Under the pieces are notes generated by a model, which worked only from the letters and a program-made list of their open reading frames with translations, was not told where the DNA came from and searched no databases. The position numbers were made by a program, and so were the translations under genes. Source: Planctomycetaceae bacterium (lineage in GTDB: Bacteria > Planctomycetota > Planctomycetia > Planctomycetales > Planctomycetaceae). From it: a stretch of 48,758 nucleotides of DNA. The stretch covers positions 1-48,758 of the forward strand of contig JACCRE010000016.1 of NCBI GenBank assembly GCA_013813775.1. Reading direction: 5' to 3'. Below, one piece after another: positions 44,166 to 48,758 of the stretch (within the stretch, counting starts at the first letter, position 1; each line of letters opens with the position of its first letter).

Positions 44166-47162
44166 ATGCCCCGCTACGACGCCGCCCGCATTGAGCCGAA
44201 GTGGCAAGCCTACTGGGACGAGCACGAGACGTTCCGCACGTCAGACGACCCTGCCAGCGGCTCAAAGGGCAATCTGTACGTGCTCGACATGTTCCCGTAT
44301 CCCAGCGGAGCGGGTTTGCATGTCGGGCACCCGGAAGGTTACACGGCGACCGACATCACCTGTCGCTACGCCCGCATGCGCGGCAAGCACGTGCTGCATC
44401 CGATGGGCTGGGATGCGTTCGGGCTACCGGCCGAGCAGCATGCGATCAAGACCGGCGTGCATCCCGCCGTCACGACGAAGAACAACATCGACAACTTCCG
44501 CCGGCAGCTCAAGATGCTCGGCTTCAGCTACGACTGGAGCCGGGAGTTCTCAACCACCGATCCCGACTACTACCGCTGGACGCAGTGGATCTTCCTCGAG
44601 TTGTTCGACACCTGGTACGACGCCGAGTTCGAATGGACCGACGCGACGGGAGGCGAACGCCGCGGCAAAGGCCGCCCGATCCGCGAACTGCGGATTCCGA
44701 AATGCGTGCAGGAGAAAGGCGACGAAGCCGTTCGTCGCTATCAGGACAAGCATCGCCTCGCCTACCAGGCGTCGGCCCCGGTGAATTGGTGTCCCGCGCT
44801 GGGAACGGTGCTCGCGAACGAAGAGGTCATCGACGGCAAGAGCGAGCGCGGCGGGCATCCCGTCCAGCGGTTGCCGCTGCGACAATGGATGCTGCGCATC
44901 ACCGCGTACGCCGATCGTCTCGCCGAAGAACTCGACGAGTGCGATTGGCCGGAAAGCGTCAAGGCGCTGCAACGGAACTGGATCGGCCGCAGCACCGGCG
45001 CCGAGGTCGATTTCTACATCGGCCCCGAGACGACGCCGCACCGCCTGCATGCGACGCACGACGAGTTCGAGGGCTGGAAGACGATCCGCTGCGCATCGGG
45101 CTTTCCGGCTGATCCGGGCGACGAGGTCATTCGCGTGTTCACGACGCGGCCGGACACCTTGTACGGGGCCACGTACATGGTCCTCGCGCCGGAGCATCCG
45201 CTCGTCGATCGGCTGACGAGCGAAGAGCAACGCCACGCCGTCGACGCCTATCGAAGGCAGGCCGCGGCCAAGAGCGACCTCGATCGCACCGACCTTGCGA
45301 AAGAGAAGACCGGCGTCTTCACCGGCAGCTACGCGATCAACCCCGTCAACGGCATCCGCACGCCCGTCTGGATCGCCGATTACGTGCTGGCGAGCTACGG
45401 CACCGGAGCCATCATGGCCGTGCCGGCCCACGATCTGCGTGACTGGGAGTTCGCCTGCACCTTCCGATTGCCGATCGTGCACGTCGTCGAGCCGCCTGTG
45501 GGATACGAGCCGAGCAAAGAGGAGAGGGCGTTGTGCCGCGATTGCGATGGCGACGCCGATTGCCCTTACACCGGCGAAGGGACGGCGATCAACTCGAACG
45601 CCTACAACGGCACGCCCACGTCGGACTTCAAACCGATGATCACGATGGCTCTCGCCACGGCCGGTCTCGGGCGAGAGGCGATCAATTACAAATTGCGAGA
45701 CTGGCTGTTCAGCCGGCAGCATTTCTGGGGCGAACCGTTCCCGCTATGGCATGAACTCGATGCCAACGGAAATCCGACGGGACTCTTGCGTGCGGATACG
45801 TCAGACGCCTTGCCGGTCAAGCTGCCGGAGGACTTCCACTTCAAGCCGCACGGTCGTCCCGATCCTCCGCTCGAGGAAGCGCCCGATTCGTGGCTCTACA
45901 AGACCGCCGAGGACGGCACGCGTCTCAAGCGCGAGACGAACAGCATGCCGCAGTGGGCGGGCAGTTGTTGGTACTACCTGCGGTTCGCCGATCCGAAGAA
46001 CGAGACCGCGTTCATCGATCCGGCGAAGGAAAAATACTGGCTGCCGGTCGATCTCTACATCGGCGGCGCCGAGCATGCCGTGTTGCACCTGCTCTACAGC
46101 CGGTTCTGGCACAAGGTGCTGTTCGATCGCGGACACGTTTCGACGCCGGAACCGTTCCGCAAGCTCGTCAATCAGGGCATGATTCTCGGCGAGCCGGAAC
46201 TGACGACGTATCGCCGCGAGTCGTTGCCGGGGTTGGGAAACTCATTAGAGGATCATCCGACCGACCCGGCGGGCTGGATCTCGGCGAAGGACGTCCGCAA
46301 AGACGTCGATCCGAAGACCGGGCAGGAGACCTTCGCCGATTCGTCGAGCGGAATGGGCGTGGTCGCGGTCCGCGTCATGCCCGATCAGGTCGAGAAGAGC
46401 GGCGGCGAGTTCACCCTGAAAGGCCATCCGTCGATCGTCGTCGAGAGCCGGGCGACGAAGATGTCGAAGTCGCGCGGCAACGTGATCAACCCCGACGACG
46501 TCGTGAAATCCTACGGGGCTGATTCACTGCGGTTGTACGAGATGTTCATGGGACCGCTGGAAGCGACGAAGCCCTGGCAGATGTCGGGCGTCGAGGGGGT
46601 GTATCGGTTTCTGGCTCGCGTCTGGCGGATGATCGCCGATGAAGCGGCCGACGACGTGAAGCTCAACACGGCCGTTCAGAAAGTTGAACCGACCGACGAA
46701 CAAGAGCGCTTGCTGCACCGCACGATCAAGGCCGTCACGCAGGACATCGAGTCGCTGTCGCTGAACACCGCCATCAGTCGCATGATGGAGTTCGTGAACG
46801 CGTTCGCTTCGAGCGAGGTCCGCCCGAAATCGGTGTGCGAACAGTTCGTGCTGGTGTTGTCCCCGTTCGCGCCGCATCTTGCCGAAGAGCTGTGGCATTT
46901 GCTCGGTCGCGAGAAGACGCTCGCCTATGAGCCCTGGCCGGAGTTCGACGAAAGCAAGATCGCCGAATCGACGGTCGAGATCCCCGTGCAGGTCAACGGC
47001 AAGTTGCGCGGTCGCGTTCGCGTCGCCGCCGACGGAAACTCGGCAGCCGCCGAAGCCGCCGCGCGCGCCGACAACGTCGTCGCCGCCTTTCTCGAAGGCA
47101 AACAGGTCGTGAAGGTCGTCGCGGTGCCGGGCCGGATGGTGAACTTTGTGGTGAAACCGTGA
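44166..47162 (+). CDS. leuS: leucyl-tRNA synthetase
   Basis: This enzyme charges tRNA-Leu. The 998-residue protein has the HIGH-type [20 protein letters not shown], the [14 protein letters not shown] segment, the editing domain with [20 protein letters not shown] and [15 protein letters not shown], the catalytic [16 protein letters not shown] and [20 protein letters not shown], and the KMSKS motif [16 protein letters not shown]. The C-terminus has the usual [13 protein letters not shown] ending. It is about 140 residues longer than E. coli LeuS because of insertions in the first third (around [18 protein letters not shown]) and before KMSKS. The reading frame opens at 44100, but [20 protein letters not shown] at 44166 is the family start. 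Confidence 0.98.
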   Translation: MPRYDAARIEPKWQAYWDEHETFRTSDDPASGSKGNLYVLDMFPYPSGAGLHVGHPEGYTATDITCRYARMRGKHVLHPMGWDAFGLPAEQHAIKTGVHPAVTTKNNIDNFRRQLKMLGFSYDWSREFSTTDPDYYRWTQWIFLELFDTWYDAEFEWTDATGGERRGKGRPIRELRIPKCVQEKGDEAVRRYQDKHRLAYQASAPVNWCPALGTVLANEEVIDGKSERGGHPVQRLPLRQWMLRITAYADRLAEELDECDWPESVKALQRNWIGRSTGAEVDFYIGPETTPHRLHATHDEFEGWKTIRCASGFPADPGDEVIRVFTTRPDTLYGATYMVLAPEHPLVDRLTSEEQRHAVDAYRRQAAAKSDLDRTDLAKEKTGVFTGSYAINPVNGIRTPVWIADYVLASYGTGAIMAVPAHDLRDWEFACTFRLPIVHVVEPPVGYEPSKEERALCRDCDGDADCPYTGEGTAINSNAYNGTPTSDFKPMITMALATAGLGREAINYKLRDWLFSRQHFWGEPFPLWHELDANGNPTGLLRADTSDALPVKLPEDFHFKPHGRPDPPLEEAPDSWLYKTAEDGTRLKRETNSMPQWAGSCWYYLRFADPKNETAFIDPAKEKYWLPVDLYIGGAEHAVLHLLYSRFWHKVLFDRGHVSTPEPFRKLVNQGMILGEPELTTYRRESLPGLGNSLEDHPTDPAGWISAKDVRKDVDPKTGQETFADSSSGMGVVAVRVMPDQVEKSGGEFTLKGHPSIVVESRATKMSKSRGNVINPDDVVKSYGADSLRLYEMFMGPLEATKPWQMSGVEGVYRFLARVWRMIADEAADDVKLNTAVQKVEPTDEQERLLHRTIKAVTQDIESLSLNTAISRMMEFVNAFASSEVRPKSVCEQFVLVLSPFAPHLAEELWHLLGREKTLAYEPWPEFDESKIAESTVEIPVQVNGKLRGRVRVAADGNSAAAEAAARADNVVAAFLEGKQVVKVVAVPGRMVNFVVKP

Positions 47163-47500
47163 ATGCGCCGACCGGGTCGCCCACACTGCCGGAGCGTCCG
47201 TATTCTCGCTCCTCGATTCTCCCGTTCTTCCATTCTGTTAAAAGCACTCGGCCACCCTTGTGGGGTGGCCGAGCCGCGCTGTCGCGCTCATGGGCTGGTG
47301 CCCGCTGATATCGCTTCGATCGGCGGAGCCGATCGCTGAAATCGCGGTACCTCCCATCGGGAGGCATGGGATCCTCCCTTCGTTCAAGTCCCTCGCGTCC
47401 GTGCTGGGTGATGTGGCGAGGGCCGCCGTACAACCGCTCGCCACATGCCTGTTATCGGCGCGAGTCCATGCGAGTTTCGTATTCTCTTTTCAGAATCGCA
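47163..47500. other. convergent gap with three consecutive hairpins
   Basis: The 338-base gap between leuS and the acidic lipoprotein gene begins with a pyrimidine-rich tract (47195-47238, containing the complement of GGAAGAACGG). Three hairpins follow: 47247-47257 with 47263-47273 (11 base pairs), 47317-47324 with 47328-47335 (8), and 47350-47355 with 47359-47364 (6). None is followed by a T-run. It may be a bidirectional terminator or an assembled repeat. No gene is supported. Confidence 0.55.
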
Positions 47501-47971
47501 TTATTGAGGAACAGCGGGTTCCGGCTCTTCCGCAGTCGTTTCCTCATCCGCAGAACCGGACTCGTTGCCGATCGGCTCGGCACTGTCGGCATCCGAAGCT
47601 GCGGCCGTTCCCGCGTCGGGATCGCCTTCGTTCGGCACTTCTTCGCTCGTCGCGTCGGCGTCGGTGCCGCCCTCCAGCGGTGCCAAGGTCGGCTCGTCGG
47701 AGATGTCGGCATCCTCAGCCGGTAAGGACTCCGACACGGGCGGCACGCTTGGCGTGGTGATGGTGTGATCCGTCAGCGCGGGTCCGGCACCCTCATCGCG
47801 TGCCTCCTGCTGGGCCTCGTTCAACTCGGCCTCTTCTTCCCGCACATCCTGCTGCGCCTCGATGACGTCCTGCTGCTCGTTCTGAACTTCGTCCATGGCG
47901 TTTTCGTCACAGCCGGCAAAGACTCCCGCGCCTAGCAAAGCTCCGAGAGTCCCCCATTTGCGCATGAACAT
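47501..47971 (-). CDS. acidic putative lipoprotein
   Basis: A 156-residue protein from the ATG at 47971 with MFMRKWGTLGALLGAGVFAG then Cys. This is a short basic start, a hydrophobic stretch and a lipobox-like FAGC, giving a lipid-anchored mature protein. A charged helical part (NAMDEVQNEQQDVIEAQQDV, REEEAELNEAQQEARDEG) with heptad-like spacing is followed by a long Asp/Glu/Ala/Ser/Pro-rich low-complexity tail. The family is not recognised. The frame extends to 48013, but the lipoprotein signal argues for the later ATG; the ATG at 47965 is also possible. Outer-membrane or periplasmic location is inferred from the lipobox. Confidence 0.7.
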   Translation of the reverse strand: MFMRKWGTLGALLGAGVFAGCDENAMDEVQNEQQDVIEAQQDVREEEAELNEAQQEARDEGAGPALTDHTITTPSVPPVSESLPAEDADISDEPTLAPLEGGTDADATSEEVPNEGDPDAGTAAASDADSAEPIGNESGSADEETTAEEPEPAVPQ

Positions 47972-48367
47972 CGGTCGATTCTCCGAAGGTGTTGTCGATC
48001 GGACGTTCGGCAACAGTGCCGGACGCCCGCCAACAAGAGTGCAATCGCAGTACCATTGCCGGCACCTTCATTCGTAAGAGACCCTATCTCTCGGGACACC
48101 ACAGCCTTAGACCATCCGTCGGACCCTGAGCAGCGGTCTATGGGGTGCCGAGCTTGGGTAGCAAGCGACACAATGCGATCGTTCGGCGACCAGACTTGCG
48201 ACCCGATGCACACGATGGATCAACCACAGAGTGAGCCGACAGCCAAGGGTCCGCATCGAGTTGGTTTGCGTGATCTCGCAACGTACCTTACACCGTGCGT
48301 TTGCCGGACCATGACTTTACGTCGCGCCGCTGGAGCGTCCGGTCCCCTGGCTCAAAGGATTCGCGAA
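47972..48367. other. divergent gap between two lipoprotein genes
   Basis: Nearly 400 bases separate two divergently transcribed lipoprotein genes. It should contain both promoters, but no convincing -35/-10 pair, operator or repeat was identified. Frames that cross it have no coding character. Confidence 0.4.
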
Positions 48368-48652
48368 ATGACACGCGTCGTCGGACTCTTCGCTATCGGT
48401 TCATTGCTCCTTGCAAGTTGCAGTAACGATGTGGACACGCCACCCGGCACGCCTCCAGCCGGAGACGCGGCGCTCGGCACGCCTTCCACGAAGGCGCCGG
48501 CTGCGACCGCCGTCGCATCGGGCAACACGACGGTAGATTCGACGGCGGGCACGCCCGCTGCCGTCAATACCGTCGAGTTGAACCCCGCGAACACCGACAT
48601 CGGCTGGGTCGGAACGCACACGGGCGACAAGCCCAGGGCGATTGCACGTTAA
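48368..48652 (+). CDS. short lipoprotein, probably truncated YceI-like
   Basis: A 94-residue protein from the ATG at 48368: MTRVVGLFAIGSLLLASC is a clear lipoprotein signal with lipobox LASC. A Thr/Ala/Pro-rich linker follows, then VNTVELNPANTDIGWVGTHT, ending GDKPRAIAR. The last 20 residues look like the first strand of YceI-family domains, in which a D/NPANTxIxFVGTHxGDKP opening leads into a domain of about 170 residues. Here a TAA follows at once and the next gene starts four bases later on the other strand. The rest of the domain is therefore missing and the gene is probably a 3'-truncated remnant. Confidence 0.6.
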   Translation: MTRVVGLFAIGSLLLASCSNDVDTPPGTPPAGDAALGTPSTKAPAATAVASGNTTVDSTAGTPAAVNTVELNPANTDIGWVGTHTGDKPRAIAR

Positions 48653-48656
48653 CGCG

Positions 48657-48758
48657 TTATCCCAGCAGGACTTGTTCGAGGTAGGCTTGGTCCCAGCCGG
48701 CGGTGAGGCGTTTGTTCTTGATGCCGACCTTCAGCGTCGTTTCGTTCTTGAGCAGGCT
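48657..48758 (-). CDS. 3' end of an unidentified gene (partial)
   Basis: The minus-strand frame entering at the window edge reads SLLKNETTLKVGIKNKRLTA then GWDQAYLEQVLLG and ends with TAA at 48657. The amphipathic composition and G/C-ending codons look like real coding sequence of the same genome type. Thirty-three residues are not enough to name the product. Confidence 0.65.
   Translation of the reverse strand, partial: SLLKNETTLKVGIKNKRLTAGWDQAYLEQVLLG

Noticed and set aside
1-48758. tRNA, rRNA or complete insertion sequence
   Set aside because: No cloverleaf, rRNA block or transposase/integrase domain was recognised by reading both strands; a short or divergent tRNA cannot be fully excluded without a search program.

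Overview
The window looks like chromosomal DNA of a planctomycete (Planctomycetota). The pointers are high GC with strong third-position bias, an exosortase fused to an EpsI-like tail, an alternative-type GlmU beside GlmS, a PmoA-family (DUF6807) protein, and intergenic hairpin repeats of a kind common in that phylum. This placement comes from gene content; no rRNA or other phylogenetic marker was tested.

Positions 1-26.7 kb hold one large polysaccharide locus, entirely on the minus strand and so transcribed from high to low coordinates. It starts with an O-antigen ligase/polymerase-like protein with a TPR tail. Next come a Wzz/BY-kinase chain-length regulator, an exosortase-EpsI fusion, a membrane TPR protein, a WecA/MraY-type initiating phosphoglycosyltransferase and a specialised NusG paralogue. 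The assembly genes follow: a WbuB-like glycosyltransferase, GDP-fucose synthesis (fcl, gmd), an ABC polysaccharide exporter (Wzm/Wzt), a TylF-like methyltransferase, a class I methyltransferase, a radical SAM-polysaccharide pyruvyl transferase fusion, two GT4 glycosyltransferases, a DUF268-like methyltransferase, an FkbM methyltransferase and a CgeB-like glycosyltransferase. Many junctions overlap by 4 bp, which suggests operonic expression. The likely product is an exported, fucose-containing, heavily O-methylated and possibly pyruvylated or otherwise modified polysaccharide.

Positions 26.7-33.7 kb, also minus strand, carry a secreted protein with an internally duplicated beta-type domain and a Cys/Gly/Asp-rich tail, followed by a strong intrinsic terminator. 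Then come the UDP-GlcNAc supply pair (alternative glmU, glmS) and a PerM/AI-2E-type membrane protein with an extra cytoplasmic domain.

Positions 33.8-36.8 kb form an accessory patch: an orphan antitoxin-like gene, about 600 bp of non-coding relic DNA, a DUF433 antitoxin-like gene overlapping a frameshifted hicB, and an AT-richer membrane-anchored protein with a terpene-cyclase-like QW motif. guaA follows.

Positions 38.6-41.5 kb hold a cytosolic-looking matrixin-type zinc protease, a paired inverted REP/BIME-like repeat, a PmoA-family protein and a small secreted protein. Positions 41.5-47.2 kb are plus-strand translation genes, metG and leuS with a VOC-fold gene between them. The end of the window has two small lipoproteins, one of which looks like a truncated YceI protein, and the 3' end of an unidentified minus-strand gene.

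No rRNA, tRNA, CRISPR array, transposase or integrase was recognised.
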